Source: Sulfitobacter sp. CW3 (GTDB taxonomy: Bacteria > Pseudomonadota > Alphaproteobacteria > Rhodobacterales > Rhodobacteraceae). From it: DNA of 64,000 nt. A program made the translations under genes and the position numbers. The notes beneath the pieces are model-generated. The model ran no database searches. It worked only from the letters and a program-made list of their open reading frames with translations, and had not been told where the DNA came from. Location: positions 1 to 64,000 of the forward strand of contig NZ_JAHXRL010000002.1 in assembly GCF_019392245.1 (NCBI RefSeq), given 5' to 3'. How positions within the stretch are numbered: the first letter of the stretch is position 1; each line of letters opens with the position of its first letter. Below are positions 50,750-61,201 of the stretch, piece after piece.

Positions 50750-52156
50750 ATGGACATCACTTTTCTCCTCAACGGAGAAGTCGTGTCGCTGACCGGCATA
50801 TCTCCGACGACAACCCTGCTTGACTGGCTGCGCGAAACCAAACACCTGACCGGCACCAAAGAAGGCTGCAACGAGGGCGATTGCGGTGCCTGCAGCGTGA
50901 TGATCAGCGATCAATCTGGCCACCGCGCCCTGAACGGCTGCATCCTGTTCCTGCCCCAAATCAACGGGAAATCCGTCACAACCGTCGAAGGCCTCAGCGC
51001 GCCCGACGGCACATTGCACCCTGTGCAACAAACGATGATCGACCACCACGGCAGCCAATGCGGCTTTTGCACGCCCGGCTTTGCCGTGACGATGGCCACC
51101 GCCCACCTGAACGGTGCCACGGACCACGACACGCAACTGGCCGGAAATCTGTGCCGCTGCACCGGCTACGCCCCGATCGTCCGCGCTGCACAAGCCGCCG
51201 AAAACCAGCCCGTCCCTCAGCACCTCAAGACCCTTCAACTTCCAAATGGACAAAAATCCTCGGGGGGTCCGGCGCAGCCGGATGGGGGCAGACAGCCCCC
51301 TCAACATATCCAGCCCACCACCACCGATGAACTGGCCCACTGGTACGCCGCCAACCCCGATGCGACGCTGATCGCAGGAGCCACAGATGTCGGCCTTTGG
51401 GTCACCAAACAGTTCCGCGATCTGGGCGCATCGGCTTTTCTGAACCAGCTCACCGATCTGCGTGGCATCACCGACGCAGGCGATCACTGGCACATTGGCG
51501 CGATGACCACGATCACAGAACTGGAATCCCACTTCGCGCCCCACCATCCCAGCCTTGCCACAATGCTGCGTCGTTACGGTTCCACCCAGGTGCGCAATGC
51601 CGCCACCATCGGCGGCAATATCGCGAACGGCTCCCCCATCGGGGACGGGTCGCCCGCGCTGATCGCAATGGCGGCCACACTACATCTGCGCCACGGCGAC
51701 AGCCGCCGCAGCCTCCCGCTCGAAGACTTCTTTATCACCTACGGCAAACAAGACCGCGCGCCCGGCGAATTTGTCGAGGCGATCACGATCCCCAAGCAAC
51801 CCGACACGCTGCGTTGCTACAAACTCAGCAAACGTTTTGACCAAGACATTTCGGCCGTGTGTGGCTGCATCAATCTAACCCGCGAGCGCGACACCATCAC
51901 CGATGCACGTATTGCGTTTGGCGGTATGGCAGGCACCCCGAAACGGGCGGCCCAGACCGAAGCGGCACTCACAAACCAAGCCTTTACCCAAGCAACTTTC
52001 CGAACAGCTATGCAGAACATCGCAGAAGATTTCCAGCCGCTGTCAGACATGCGCGCCTCTGCCAGCTATCGCTTACAAACCGCCCAAAACATGCTGCTGC
52101 GGTATTTCTTCGAAGCTCAGGGCGTCGACACTGACGTGCAGGCGGTGTCCGCATGA
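50750..52156 (+). CDS. xdhA: Xanthine dehydrogenase small subunit (2Fe-2S and FAD)
   Basis: Carries the two 2Fe-2S clusters ([11 protein letters not shown] with [11 protein letters not shown] with CRCTGY) and the FAD domain ([20 protein letters not shown], then [20 protein letters not shown]). It passes electrons from the Mo site to NAD+. It starts at the ATG at 50750. An oddity: residues about 168-184 ([16 protein letters not shown]) in the domain linker are encoded by a copy of an intergenic hairpin repeat. Overlaps xdhB by 4 bp. Confidence 0.95.
   Translation: MDITFLLNGEVVSLTGISPTTTLLDWLRETKHLTGTKEGCNEGDCGACSVMISDQSGHRALNGCILFLPQINGKSVTTVEGLSAPDGTLHPVQQTMIDHHGSQCGFCTPGFAVTMATAHLNGATDHDTQLAGNLCRCTGYAPIVRAAQAAENQPVPQHLKTLQLPNGQKSSGGPAQPDGGRQPPQHIQPTTTDELAHWYAANPDATLIAGATDVGLWVTKQFRDLGASAFLNQLTDLRGITDAGDHWHIGAMTTITELESHFAPHHPSLATMLRRYGSTQVRNAATIGGNIANGSPIGDGSPALIAMAATLHLRHGDSRRSLPLEDFFITYGKQDRAPGEFVEAITIPKQPDTLRCYKLSKRFDQDISAVCGCINLTRERDTITDARIAFGGMAGTPKRAAQTEAALTNQAFTQATFRTAMQNIAEDFQPLSDMRASASYRLQTAQNMLLRYFFEAQGVDTDVQAVSA
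51251..51301 (+). repeat. GC-rich hairpin repeat, copy 2, inside xdhA in frame
   Basis: The sequence contains AATCCTCGGGGGGTCC and GGGGGC-AGACA-GCCCCC (51284-51289 / 51295-51300), as in the intergenic copy at 46654. A second hairpin TCCGGC-GCA-GCCGGA is at 51268-51282. It is read in frame as a Gly/Pro/Gln-rich linker, so the gene is still open. Confidence 0.75.
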
Positions 52157-54438
52157 GCGTCGCCAACCCCCTGCCCCACGATGCCGCGAAACTCCATGTG
52201 ACGGGTGCTGCCCGCTATGTGGATGATATCCCAACCCCCGCAAACGCGCTCCATATCGCTTTTGGCCTTAGTAAACCGGCCGCGGGCCGTTTGATTTCGA
52301 TGGATTTAAGCGCCGTGCGCGCCGCGCCGGGCGTGGTTGCGGTGTATACTGCGGATGATTTGGCCTTTGCCAATGATGTGTCCCCGTCGAACCATGATGA
52401 ACCTTTGCTGGCAACGGATGCTGTGCATTACGCGGGTCAGCCATTGTTCATGGTGGTTGCCACCAGCCATCTGGCCGCCCGTCATGCGGCGCAGCTTGGG
52501 CAAATCGACATCGACCGAACCGATCCCATTTTGACCATCGAACAGGCCCTCGCCGCCAATAGCCGCTTCGAGGACGGCCCGCGCATTTATCAAAAAGGCG
52601 ACGCGACAGCCGCCTTGCAACAAGCCTCCCAAACCCTTTCGGGGTCCATCAACATCGGCGGTCAGGAACACTTCTACCTCGAAGGCCAGGCCGCCCTTGC
52701 CCTGCCCCAAGACAACGACGACATGGTCGTCCATTCCTCGACCCAGCACCCCACCGAAATCCAGCACAAAGTTGCCGAAGCCCTTGGCGTGCCGATGCAT
52801 GCCGTCCGGGTAGAGACGCGTCGCATGGGTGGCGGGTTTGGCGGCAAGGAAAGTCAGGGCAACGCGCTGGCGATTGCCTGCGCCGTTGCAGCAGCCAAAA
52901 CCGGACGGCCCTGCAAAATGCGCTATGACCGGGATGACGACATGATCATCACCGGCAAGCGCCATGATTTCCGGATCGATTATACCGTCGGTTTTGATAC
53001 CAAGGGCAAGATTACCGCGCTGGATTTCACCCATTTCACCCGCTGCGGCTGGGGGATGGATTTATCATTGCCCGTCGCCGACCGCGCGATGCTGCACGCG
53101 GATAACGCCTATCATCTGGATAATATCCGCATCACCTCGCACCGTTTACGCACCAACACGCAAAGTGCGACCGCATTTCGCGGTTTTGGCGGCCCGCAAG
53201 GGATCGTTGGCATTGAACGGGTGATGGATCACATCGCCCATCATCTGGATGCCGACCCGCTGGCCGTGCGCCGCGCGAATTATTACGCCGACGCGCCAAA
53301 CGATCAGGTGCAAACCACCCCTTATCACCAGCCGGTGAAAGACGGGATCATCAATGCGCTGACCGACCGGCTGGTCGCTTCATCAGATTACGTCGCGCGC
53401 CGTCTAGCCATCGATGCGTGGAACGCCAGCCAGCCCGTCCTAAAACGCGGCATCGCGCTGACTCCGGTCAAGTTCGGCATTTCATTCACGCTGACGCATC
53501 TCAATCAGGCCGGGGCATTGGTGCATGTCTATAACGACGGCTCCATCCACCTGAACCACGGTGGCACCGAAATGGGCCAAGGGCTGTTCCAAAAAATCGC
53601 CCAAGTCGCCGCCAGCCGCTTTGGCGTCGACATCAGCGCGGTCAAAATCACCGCGACCGATACTGGCAAGGTGCCCAACACCTCGGCCACGGCGGCGTCT
53701 TCGGGCACTGATCTGAACGGCATGGCGGTGCAAGCAGCCTGTGACACGATCCGCGACCGCATCGCCGAACACCTTGCACAAACACACGGCGTCACGCCCG
53801 AAGCTGTGACATTTGCAGACGGCATGGTGACAATCGGCAGCAAGAAATTCACCTTTTCCGACGCCGTCATGTCGGCATATCTGGCGCGCGTGTCCCTGTC
53901 CTCAACCGGGTTTTACAAGACACCAGACATCGAATGGGATCGCATCACGGGGCGCGGCAGCCCGTTCTTTTACTTTGCCTATGGTGCCGCCGTGACCGAG
54001 GTCGTGATCGACACACTGACTGGCGAAAACCGTATTCTGCGGGCCGATATTCTGCATGACGCTGGCGCATCCTTGAACCCCGCGCTTGATATCGGACAGA
54101 TCGAAGGCGGATACGTCCAAGGTGCCGGATGGCTGACCACCGAAGAACTGGTCTGGGACGATCAAGGCACGCTCAAAACACACGCGCCGTCGACCTATAA
54201 AATACCGGCCATTTCGGACCGGCCTGATGTCTTCAATGTTGCCCTTTGGGACCAGCCCAACCCTGCACAAACGGTGTACCGGTCCAAAGCCGTGGGCGAA
54301 CCGCCCCTGATGCTGGGTATTTCTGCGTTTATGGCACTGTCGGATGCGACCCGCGCCTGCGGGGCGAGTTACGCTGATTTACAAACACCAGCGACCGCCG
54401 AGGCAGTGCTGACTGCCACACTCAAGGCCCGCGCATGA
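52153..54438 (+). CDS. xdhB: Xanthine dehydrogenase large (molybdopterin) subunit
   Basis: It binds the molybdenum cofactor and oxidises hypoxanthine to xanthine and urate. Motifs include [54 protein letters not shown], and [20 protein letters not shown], and the catalytic Glu in [16 protein letters not shown]. 761 residues. Coupled on both sides by 4-bp overlaps to xdhA and xdhC. Confidence 0.95.
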   Translation: MSVANPLPHDAAKLHVTGAARYVDDIPTPANALHIAFGLSKPAAGRLISMDLSAVRAAPGVVAVYTADDLAFANDVSPSNHDEPLLATDAVHYAGQPLFMVVATSHLAARHAAQLGQIDIDRTDPILTIEQALAANSRFEDGPRIYQKGDATAALQQASQTLSGSINIGGQEHFYLEGQAALALPQDNDDMVVHSSTQHPTEIQHKVAEALGVPMHAVRVETRRMGGGFGGKESQGNALAIACAVAAAKTGRPCKMRYDRDDDMIITGKRHDFRIDYTVGFDTKGKITALDFTHFTRCGWGMDLSLPVADRAMLHADNAYHLDNIRITSHRLRTNTQSATAFRGFGGPQGIVGIERVMDHIAHHLDADPLAVRRANYYADAPNDQVQTTPYHQPVKDGIINALTDRLVASSDYVARRLAIDAWNASQPVLKRGIALTPVKFGISFTLTHLNQAGALVHVYNDGSIHLNHGGTEMGQGLFQKIAQVAASRFGVDISAVKITATDTGKVPNTSATAASSGTDLNGMAVQAACDTIRDRIAEHLAQTHGVTPEAVTFADGMVTIGSKKFTFSDAVMSAYLARVSLSSTGFYKTPDIEWDRITGRGSPFFYFAYGAAVTEVVIDTLTGENRILRADILHDAGASLNPALDIGQIEGGYVQGAGWLTTEELVWDDQGTLKTHAPSTYKIPAISDRPDVFNVALWDQPNPAQTVYRSKAVGEPPLMLGISAFMALSDATRACGASYADLQTPATAEAVLTATLKARA

Positions 54439-55199
54439 GCGACGCAATATACGTAGAAATCACCGCGACGCGCGGTTCGACTCCGCGTGATGCGGGCACC
54501 GCGATGAAGGTGACGGCAAAAAGCATCGCAGGCACCATCGGCGGCGGTGCCTTGGAACATCAGGCCATTCTGGCGGCCCGCGAAATGCTTAACCAAGGGC
54601 GCAAGGCGCATACGCTCAAAATCCCGCTGGGCCCCAGCCTTGGGCAATGCTGCGGCGGGTCTGTCACGTTGGATTTCACTGACCGCCAACGCCAAACCGA
54701 TCCGATCATGATGCCGCCAAAGCTGACTATCTCAGACCACGCGCCGCTTGATCTGTGGCTGTGGGGGGCGGGTCATGTCGGGCGTGCGGTTGTACGCAAT
54801 AGCCCGAAAGACGCATTTAACATCACGTGGGTCGATACGGAATTTGACCGATTTCCCGCTGATATTTCCCCTGATGTAACCGTGCTGCCAGCCGCCGATA
54901 TGCCGCGCATCGCAAAACATGCACCGCTGTCCGCCCACCATCTGATCTTTACCTATTCCCATGACATCGATCTGGCGTTGTGCGCGGCTTTGCTGGACCG
55001 GACCGCCGCAAGCATCGGCTTGATCGGTTCAGACACGAAATGGGCCCGTTTTCGCAAAAGGCTGCGCTCGGCGGGCCTTGATCCTGCGCCAATCATCTGC
55101 CCCATCGGTTATAAATCCCTTGGCAAAACCCCTGACGCTATTGCAAACGGGTGCCTGAGCAGGCTTCTTGACCAAGTGAAAACCAAGGAATTTCTATGA
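54435..55199 (+). CDS. xdhC: Xanthine dehydrogenase accessory protein
   Basis: XdhC delivers sulfurated molybdenum cofactor to XdhB. The N-terminal motif is TATRGSTPRDAGTAMKV-like, followed by IAGTIGGGALEHQ, GQCCGGSVTLDF, and a Rossmann-like C-terminus with LWGAGHVGRAVVRNSP and ASIGLIGSDTKWARFRKRL. It overlaps xdhB and the ABC ATPase gene by 4 bp each. Confidence 0.92.
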   Translation: MSDAIYVEITATRGSTPRDAGTAMKVTAKSIAGTIGGGALEHQAILAAREMLNQGRKAHTLKIPLGPSLGQCCGGSVTLDFTDRQRQTDPIMMPPKLTISDHAPLDLWLWGAGHVGRAVVRNSPKDAFNITWVDTEFDRFPADISPDVTVLPAADMPRIAKHAPLSAHHLIFTYSHDIDLALCAALLDRTAASIGLIGSDTKWARFRKRLRSAGLDPAPIICPIGYKSLGKTPDAIANGCLSRLLDQVKTKEFL

Positions 55200-56716
55200 A
55201 CAATCCCCCCCTTCTTGCGCTTTCCGGCCTGACCAAGGCCTATCCCGGTGTGGTTGCCAACGATGACGTGTCGCTGACAATCGCCCCCGGTGAAGTTCAT
55301 GCGCTGCTAGGGGAAAACGGGGCCGGAAAATCGACGCTGGTCAAAATGATCTATGGTCTGGTCAAGCCTGACAGCGGCACGATGCAGATGCACGGTACCC
55401 CATTCCACCCCAATGAACCCCGCGCCGCACGGGCAGCCGGCGTTGGCATGGTCTTTCAACATTTTTCGCTGTTTGATGCGCTAAGTGTTGCGGAAAACAT
55501 CGCGCTCGGCATGGAAGACGCGCCCAAGCTGGGTACCCTGAGCAAGCAAATCCGCGACGTGTCCGAAGCCTATGGCCTGCCGTTATCCCCCGACCGCATT
55601 GTCGGCGATCTTTCTGCTGGCGAACGTCAGCGGGTCGAAATTATCCGCTGCCTTTTGCAAGACCCCAAGCTGTTGATCATGGACGAACCCACATCCGTTC
55701 TGACCCCGCAAGAAGTCGAAATTCTGTTCAAAACCCTGCGCAAGCTTAGCGCTGAGGGGACCGCGATTTTGTATATCTCGCACAAGCTCGAAGAGATCCG
55801 CAGCCTGTGCGACAGCGCCACGATTTTGCGGCTGGGCAAGGTGGTCGGCCATTGCACGCCATCCGAAACATCCGCACGTGACATGGCCGAAATGATGGTG
55901 GGCAGCATCCTGAAAACGCCGTTGCGTACGGGCAAGACGCCGGGGGATGTGTTGCTGGATTTGCGGGGGTTGAATGCAAAGTCGCCATCCGCCTTTGGGA
56001 TGCCACTGCGCGACATTTCGGTTCAGGTCCGCGCCGGAGAGGTATTGGGCATCGGCGGTGTTGCGGGCAATGGCCAGGACGAATTGCTGGCCGCACTGTC
56101 CGGCGAAAATCTGTCTCAACCGGGTATGGTCTTTTTCAAGGGCTATGACATTGGCCAGCTTAGCCCTATCGCACGGCGCGGTCTTGGCATTCTTGCCGCC
56201 CCCGAAGAACGGCTGGGTCACGCTGCCGCCCCCGATATGACGCTGACAGAGAACGCGATGCTGACAGGGGCCGTGCGCGAGAAGCTGGAGCGTCGCGGCA
56301 TGTTGAACTGGCCCGCCGCGACGCGGTTTGCAGAACGGATTATCAAGGAATTTGATGTACGAACCCCCGGCCCCGGTAACGCAGCGCGTTCATTATCAGG
56401 CGGGAACCTGCAAAAATTCGTCATCGGGCGCGAGGTATTGCAGCGGCCCGAAGTGTTGGTCGTGAACCAGCCCACATGGGGTGTTGATGCGTCGGCAGCG
56501 GCATCGATCCGGCAGGCGTTGCTGGATCTGGCCGAAAATGGTGCCGCTGTCATTGTGATCAGTCAGGATCTGGACGAGTTGATGGAAATCTCGGACCGGT
56601 TTGCCGCCCTGAACGAAGGCCGCCTGTCAGAGCCGCGCCCCGCGCAGGGTCTGACGGTGGACGAGATCGGGTTGATGATGGGCGGTGCCCATGGGATGGA
56701 GGTCGCACATGTTTGA
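55196..56716 (+). CDS. ABC transporter ATPase, double-domain nucleoside/sugar type, 506 aa
   Basis: Two fused nucleotide-binding domains. NBD1 has Walker A GENGAGKSTLVK, signature LSAGERQRVEI and Walker B LLIMDEPTSVLTPQE. NBD2 starts with GIGGVAGNGQDELLAALSGE, and has the degenerate end with LSGGNLQKFVIGRE. This is the type that serves BMP-family purine nucleoside importers. Coupled to xdhC, so uptake and oxidation of purines are jointly expressed. Confidence 0.93.
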   Translation: MNNPPLLALSGLTKAYPGVVANDDVSLTIAPGEVHALLGENGAGKSTLVKMIYGLVKPDSGTMQMHGTPFHPNEPRAARAAGVGMVFQHFSLFDALSVAENIALGMEDAPKLGTLSKQIRDVSEAYGLPLSPDRIVGDLSAGERQRVEIIRCLLQDPKLLIMDEPTSVLTPQEVEILFKTLRKLSAEGTAILYISHKLEEIRSLCDSATILRLGKVVGHCTPSETSARDMAEMMVGSILKTPLRTGKTPGDVLLDLRGLNAKSPSAFGMPLRDISVQVRAGEVLGIGGVAGNGQDELLAALSGENLSQPGMVFFKGYDIGQLSPIARRGLGILAAPEERLGHAAAPDMTLTENAMLTGAVREKLERRGMLNWPAATRFAERIIKEFDVRTPGPGNAARSLSGGNLQKFVIGREVLQRPEVLVVNQPTWGVDASAAASIRQALLDLAENGAAVIVISQDLDELMEISDRFAALNEGRLSEPRPAQGLTVDEIGLMMGGAHGMEVAHV

Positions 56717-56726
56717 TATGACGCAT

Positions 56727-56780
56727 GTGGGGGTTTCACACCCCCACGCCCCCGTGGGATATTTCAAAGCCAGAGAAGGG
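56727..56780 (-). repeat. GC-rich intergenic hairpin repeat, copy 3 (inverted)
   Basis: Read on the minus strand it gives TTCTCTGGCTTTGAAATATC, then CCACGGGGGC, and a hairpin of GTGGGGGT / ACCCCCAC (56727-56734 / 56740-56747). The left part matches the copy at 46654. It separates the ATPase and permease genes of one operon. Confidence 0.65.
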
Positions 56781-56788
56781 GCAGCCCA

Positions 56789-57871
56789 GTGATCAGATTG
56801 GAAAAGCGGCCGCAGGCAAGTCAGGCGTTTTCATGGGCAGCGCCCGTTTTGGCGGTTCTGGCGACGATGTTTTTTGGCGGGCTATTGTTCGCCGCGTTGG
56901 GCAAAGACCCGTTGGCGTCGATCACAACGATTTTCTGGCAGCCGCTGTTTGGTGATTTTGCGTTTTACTACCGGCCCCAGTTGTTGATCAAAGGGGCACC
57001 ATTGGTGTTGATTGCCATCGGCTTGTCCTTGGGCTTCAAGGCGGGCATCTGGAATATTGGCGCAGAAGGTCAGTATATCATGGGGGCCATTTTCGGCGCG
57101 GCGGCCGGGTTGGCATTCTACCCGACCGAAAGCGTTCTTATTTTTCCGTTTATGATTTTGGCGGGTGCATTGGGCGGCTGGATCTGGGCCATGATCCCCG
57201 CGATCCTGAAGGTCAAGTTCGGCACCAACGAGATTTTGGTGTCTTTGATGCTGGTCTATGTGGCTGAACAATTTCTCGCGTCTATGGCGCTTGGGCTGTT
57301 GAAGAACCCCGAAGGGTTCGGGTTTCCCGGCAGTCGCAATCTACAGCAATACGGATCGGCCCATAATGCGGAGCTGATCGCGGGGTCGGGCATGCATTGG
57401 GGTGTTGTCGCGGCGTTGATCGCGGTGATTTTTGCCTATGTGTTACTGGCGCGGCACCGGCTTGGCTTTGCCATTCGGGTCACCGGAGAAGCCCCGCGCG
57501 CGGCCAAGTTTTCGGGCGTAAACCCGACGCGGTTGGTGCTGTTTTGCATGGGCATGTCCGGTTTGCTTGCCGGCCTTGCCGGTATGTTCGAGGTCGCAGG
57601 CCCCGCCGGTCAGGTCACCATTGATTTCAACGTGGGCTATGGGTTCACCGCGATCATCGTTGCGTTTTTGGGTCGGTTGCACCCGTTTGGCATTTTGCTG
57701 GCGGGCGGGTTGATGGCGTTGACCTATATCGGCGGCGACATTGCGCAAAGCCAGCTGGGGCTGCCAGCCGCTGCCATTCAGGTGTTTCAGGGGATGCTGT
57801 TGTTTTTCCTGCTCGCCTTTGATCTTTTCACCAATTACCGGCTGCGTATGGGCCGGGCGGAGGTCGCGTAA
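56789..57871 (+). CDS. ABC transporter permease, BMP-associated type, 360 aa
   Basis: About nine membrane helices, family BPD_transp_2: IKGAPLVLIAIGLSLGFKAG, IWNIGAEGQYIMGAIFGAAA, FGTNEILVSLMLVYVAEQFL and VTGEAPRAAKFSGVNPTRLV. It is one half of the heterodimeric purine-nucleoside-type channel. It starts with GTG at 56789 behind GAAGGGG. The stop overlaps the next start (TAATG). Confidence 0.92.
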   Translation: MIRLEKRPQASQAFSWAAPVLAVLATMFFGGLLFAALGKDPLASITTIFWQPLFGDFAFYYRPQLLIKGAPLVLIAIGLSLGFKAGIWNIGAEGQYIMGAIFGAAAGLAFYPTESVLIFPFMILAGALGGWIWAMIPAILKVKFGTNEILVSLMLVYVAEQFLASMALGLLKNPEGFGFPGSRNLQQYGSAHNAELIAGSGMHWGVVAALIAVIFAYVLLARHRLGFAIRVTGEAPRAAKFSGVNPTRLVLFCMGMSGLLAGLAGMFEVAGPAGQVTIDFNVGYGFTAIIVAFLGRLHPFGILLAGGLMALTYIGGDIAQSQLGLPAAAIQVFQGMLLFFLLAFDLFTNYRLRMGRAEVA

Positions 57872-58791
57872 TGGATCTGTCAGCTATCAATCCCGTCCTG
57901 TTCGTTGCAGGTTTTCTGGTCGCCGCGACCCCGCTGATTTTCGCCGCTTTGGGGGAACTGGTCGTTGAGAAATCAGGTGTCCTTAATCTGGGCGTCGAAG
58001 GCATGATGATCATGGGGGCCATTTGCGGTTTTGCCACGGCTGTGGAAACCGGATCGCCCCTGCTGGGGTTTGCCGCCGCGGCCGTGGGTGGCGCGCTTCT
58101 TAGCCTGTTGTTTGCTTTTCTGACCCAGATCACATTAGCCAATCAGGTGGCATCGGGGCTGGCACTGACGCTGTTCGGGCTAGGGTTTTCCGCGTTGCTA
58201 GGCCAAAGCTATGTCGGGATCAAACCGCCGCGCCTGGCAGAAGTTAACTTTGGCCCGCTGCATGACATCCCGGTTCTGGGGCCGGTTTTGTTCTCGCATG
58301 ATATTATTCTGTATCTGGGTTTCGCCTTGGTCGTCGCCATTTGGGCGATGTTGAAATTCACCCGCGCCGGTCTGATCCTGCGGGCGGTCGGCGAAAGCCA
58401 CGATGCCGCGCATGCGCTTGGTTATAAGGTCGTGCGCATCAGAACCTTGGCGATCATGTTTGGCGGGGCCTGCGCGGGATTGGGCGGGGCCTATATCAGC
58501 CTGATCCGCGTGCCCCAATGGACCGAAGGAATGACCGCCGGGGTGGGCTGGATCGCGCTGGCCTTGGTCGTATTTGCCAGTTGGAAACCATGGCGCCTGT
58601 TGCTGGGTGCCTATTTATTTGGCGGAATCACGCAGTTGCAGCTAAATCTGCAAGGTGCAGGCGTTGCCATTCCGGTCGAGTATCTGGCAATGTCGCCCTA
58701 TATCATCACCATCCTTGTGCTGGTGGTTCTTTCCGCGGATAAAAGCAGTGCTCCGGCATCGCTTGGCCGCACTTTCCATGCCTCGTCCTAA
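57871..58791 (+). CDS. ABC transporter permease, BMP-associated type, 306 aa
   Basis: The second permease of the family: TPLIFAALGELVVEKSGVLN, LGVEGMMIMGAICGFATAVE, SGLALTLFGLGFSALLGQSY and AVGESHDAAHALGYKVVRIR, and SLIRVPQWTEGMTAGVGWIA. It partners the preceding permease. A short hairpin (58810-58826) follows, before the binding protein. Confidence 0.93.
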   Translation: MDLSAINPVLFVAGFLVAATPLIFAALGELVVEKSGVLNLGVEGMMIMGAICGFATAVETGSPLLGFAAAAVGGALLSLLFAFLTQITLANQVASGLALTLFGLGFSALLGQSYVGIKPPRLAEVNFGPLHDIPVLGPVLFSHDIILYLGFALVVAIWAMLKFTRAGLILRAVGESHDAAHALGYKVVRIRTLAIMFGGACAGLGGAYISLIRVPQWTEGMTAGVGWIALALVVFASWKPWRLLLGAYLFGGITQLQLNLQGAGVAIPVEYLAMSPYIITILVLVVLSADKSSAPASLGRTFHASS

Positions 58792-58809
58792 CGGGGTCAC
58801 ACATCAAAA

Positions 58810-58826
58810 TGCCCTGTAAAAGGGCA
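58810..58826 (+). terminator. Small hairpin before the BMP binding-protein gene
   Basis: TGCCCT-N5-AGGGCA forms a 6-bp stem between the permease stop and the ribosome-binding site (GGGGAA) of the binding-protein gene. No T-run. Probably 5' mRNA stabilisation. Confidence 0.4.
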
Positions 58827-58847
58827 GAATACTCAGGGGAATATGTT

Positions 58848-59921
58848 ATGAAACTATCAACACTCCTCGCCAGCGCTGCGCTGGCGATCGGTCTTGCGGG
58901 CGGCGCTTATGCCGACGACAAGACCAAAGTCGGCTTTGTCTTCGTGGGCCCGGTGGGCGACGGCGGCTGGACATACGAACACAACCAAGGCCGTTTGGCC
59001 GTTGAAGCCGAATTCGGTGACAAGGTCGAAACAGTGTTTGTTGAAAACGTGGCCGAGGGCCCCGATTCCGAACGCGTGATGACGCAGATGGCGCTTGACG
59101 GTGCCGACCTGATTTTCACCACATCCTTTGGCTATATGGACCCGACGATCAACGTTGCGGCCAAATTCCCGAACGTGAAATTCGAGCACGCAACCGGTTA
59201 CAAGCGCGCCGATAACGTTTCCACATATTCCGCACGTTTCTACGAAGGCCGTGCCATTCAGGGCCACATTGCGGGCAAGATGACCAAGTCGAACATCATC
59301 GGCTACATCGGGTCCTTCCCGATCCCCGAAGTTATCCGCGGCATCAACTCTGCCTACATCCATGCCAAAAAGGTTAACCCCGACGTCGAATTCAAAATCG
59401 TTTGGGCTTACACATGGTTCGATCCGGCAAAAGAAGCAGACGCGGCGAAGGTTCTGATCGAACAAGGTGCTGACGTTGTGCTGCAGCACACAGATTCCAC
59501 CGCGCCACAGGCAGCCGCCCAAGAAGCAGGCAACGTGATCACATTCGGTCAGGCATCCGACATGGCACAATACGCGCCCATGCCGCGCGTGTCTTCGATC
59601 ATTGACGATTGGGCACCTTACTATGTCGCGCGCACCAAAGCCGTGATGGATGGTACATGGACGTCGACAGACACATGGGACGGTATCGGCGCTGGCATGG
59701 TTGGCATCGGTGACATCACAGATGCGGTGCCTGCGGATGTGAAAGCCGAAGCACTGGCGTTGAAAGCATCCATTGCAGACGGGTCTTACCACCCGTTCAC
59801 CGGCCCGCTGAAAAAGCAGGATGGGTCTGATTTCCTGGCCGATGGCGAAACAGCTGATGACGGCACGCTTGCTGGCATGAACTTCTACGTTGAAGGCATC
59901 ACAGGCGACATCCCGAACTAA
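58848..59921 (+). CDS. BMP-family ABC transporter substrate-binding protein, 357 aa
   Basis: A signal peptide (STLLASAALAIGLAGGAYAD) is followed by the BMP/PnrA fold: KVGFVFVGPVGDGGWTYEHN, FVENVAEGPDSERVMTQMAL, TNIIG-like NIIGYIGSFPIPEVIRGINS, and VWAYTWFDPAKEADAAKVLI. PnrA-type proteins bind purine nucleosides or bases, matching the xdh genes of the same operon. The ATG at 58848 gives the full signal peptide. It ends in a strong terminator. Confidence 0.94.
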   Translation: MKLSTLLASAALAIGLAGGAYADDKTKVGFVFVGPVGDGGWTYEHNQGRLAVEAEFGDKVETVFVENVAEGPDSERVMTQMALDGADLIFTTSFGYMDPTINVAAKFPNVKFEHATGYKRADNVSTYSARFYEGRAIQGHIAGKMTKSNIIGYIGSFPIPEVIRGINSAYIHAKKVNPDVEFKIVWAYTWFDPAKEADAAKVLIEQGADVVLQHTDSTAPQAAAQEAGNVITFGQASDMAQYAPMPRVSSIIDDWAPYYVARTKAVMDGTWTSTDTWDGIGAGMVGIGDITDAVPADVKAEALALKASIADGSYHPFTGPLKKQDGSDFLADGETADDGTLAGMNFYVEGITGDIPN

Positions 59922-59943
59922 TCGGATCCGTCGTTAAAGTTTG

Positions 59944-59972
59944 AAAGGCCCTGCTTGCGCGGGGCCTTTTTT
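59944..59972 (+). terminator. Rho-independent terminator of the xdh-ABC operon
   Basis: AAAGGCC and GGCCTTT (59944-59950 / 59963-59969) enclose CTGCTTGCGCGG and run into a T6 tract. It lies 22 bp after the binding-protein stop. Confidence 0.9.
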
Positions 59973-59993
59973 ATGTAGAACTGTTTTGCGTCG

Positions 59994-61043
59994 CTATCGG
60001 CGGGGTGTCCGGTCGATCAATCTGTCCGCCGCCATCCCTGCCAGCCACATCGACACCAAAGCCACCCAAGCGGTCAGCGCAAAGGTGGACCCGCCTGTCA
60101 CCCCTGCCCCGATGGTGCAGCCGCCAGCGGTCATCGCGCCAAACCCCATCATCGCAGCCCCTGCCAGATAACGCTGCATGGACCGTGCGCTGTCCCAGCC
60201 CTGCCAGATCAAGCGCCCCGCCATCAGTGCCGACACAAACGCGCCAACGGCCACGCCGGGAATAAGGCCAACATCGAATTCAAGCACGGAATTGGCCGAC
60301 AACAGATACATCAACGTGTCCGCCGATGGCCCCGAAAACGTCAGGCTGCCGACGGGAACCGGATCAAAGCTGATCTGCGATAACGTATAGGTCAGATACC
60401 AACCCACCGCGACCGAGAACCCGACCCCGCAGCCAAACAGCAGCGTCACCCAAGACACCCGATTTTGGAATGCGATGCTAAGCGCCAAAGCTGCAAAACC
60501 GATGCCTATCGCAATGCCGCTGCCGGTGGGCAGGTGTAATGCCCATAGGATATTCGGGTTCGGCCCATGGGTGATCCATCCACCGGATATCCATTCGCGC
60601 AGGGGGGACAATGCGCCTTCCAGGCTCATCTGCGCAACGACTGCAAAGACGAGGCCGGACAGGATGGCACGCAAATTTCCGGTTGCCCCCAGAACCAGCA
60701 ACCGCCCCGGACAGCCCCGCGCAAGGATCATCCCAACGCCAAAGATCACGCCACCGACGACAGCCCCCGAAATCGTGCCGGGCGACGCAAGCCATCGGCT
60801 GGTTCCCAGATCAATCACACCGGTGACATTCATCACCTGCGTCCACAGCAACCCGGTGGAAAAGGTCAAAAGCCATACCGCCATGCGCGGCCCCAAAGTT
60901 GCACGCGCGACTTCGACCGCGGCGGCGCGCAGACAGAACCGGCTTTGCTCGGCTGACAGGCCAAAGATGATGCCGGTTACCACGCCCGCCAAGGCCGCGA
61001 TCCCCGGTTCGCCCACTGTTTCCAAGACTGATGTCACATCCAT
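59994..61043 (-). CDS. YeeE/YedE family (sulfur-compound) transporter, 349 aa
   Basis: Two tandem halves of the YeeE/YedE (DUF395) fold with about nine or ten helices. The three conserved Cys are visible: EQSRFCLRAAA, LARGCPGRLLVL and TAGGCTIGAGVTGGS. Members such as TsuA import thiosulfate through these Cys. The ATG at 61043 is preferred over GTG at 61049, because AGGA lies 8 bases before it. Convergent with the xdh operon. Confidence 0.87.
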   Translation of the reverse strand: MDVTSVLETVGEPGIAALAGVVTGIIFGLSAEQSRFCLRAAAVEVARATLGPRMAVWLLTFSTGLLWTQVMNVTGVIDLGTSRWLASPGTISGAVVGGVIFGVGMILARGCPGRLLVLGATGNLRAILSGLVFAVVAQMSLEGALSPLREWISGGWITHGPNPNILWALHLPTGSGIAIGIGFAALALSIAFQNRVSWVTLLFGCGVGFSVAVGWYLTYTLSQISFDPVPVGSLTFSGPSADTLMYLLSANSVLEFDVGLIPGVAVGAFVSALMAGRLIWQGWDSARSMQRYLAGAAMMGFGAMTAGGCTIGAGVTGGSTFALTAWVALVSMWLAGMAADRLIDRTPRR

Positions 61044-61201
61044 AAACACATCCTATTTTCCGCATGTATCGGTGATAGATGCATCGCTGACATTGATCTG
61101 TGTCATGGTTGGCCGCAAAACGTCCCACCCCATGGTGATCTCGGGGCAAGCTGCGCATCATTGCACTACCCATTGCGCGGCAAAACGCTATCGTCTGAGG
61201 T

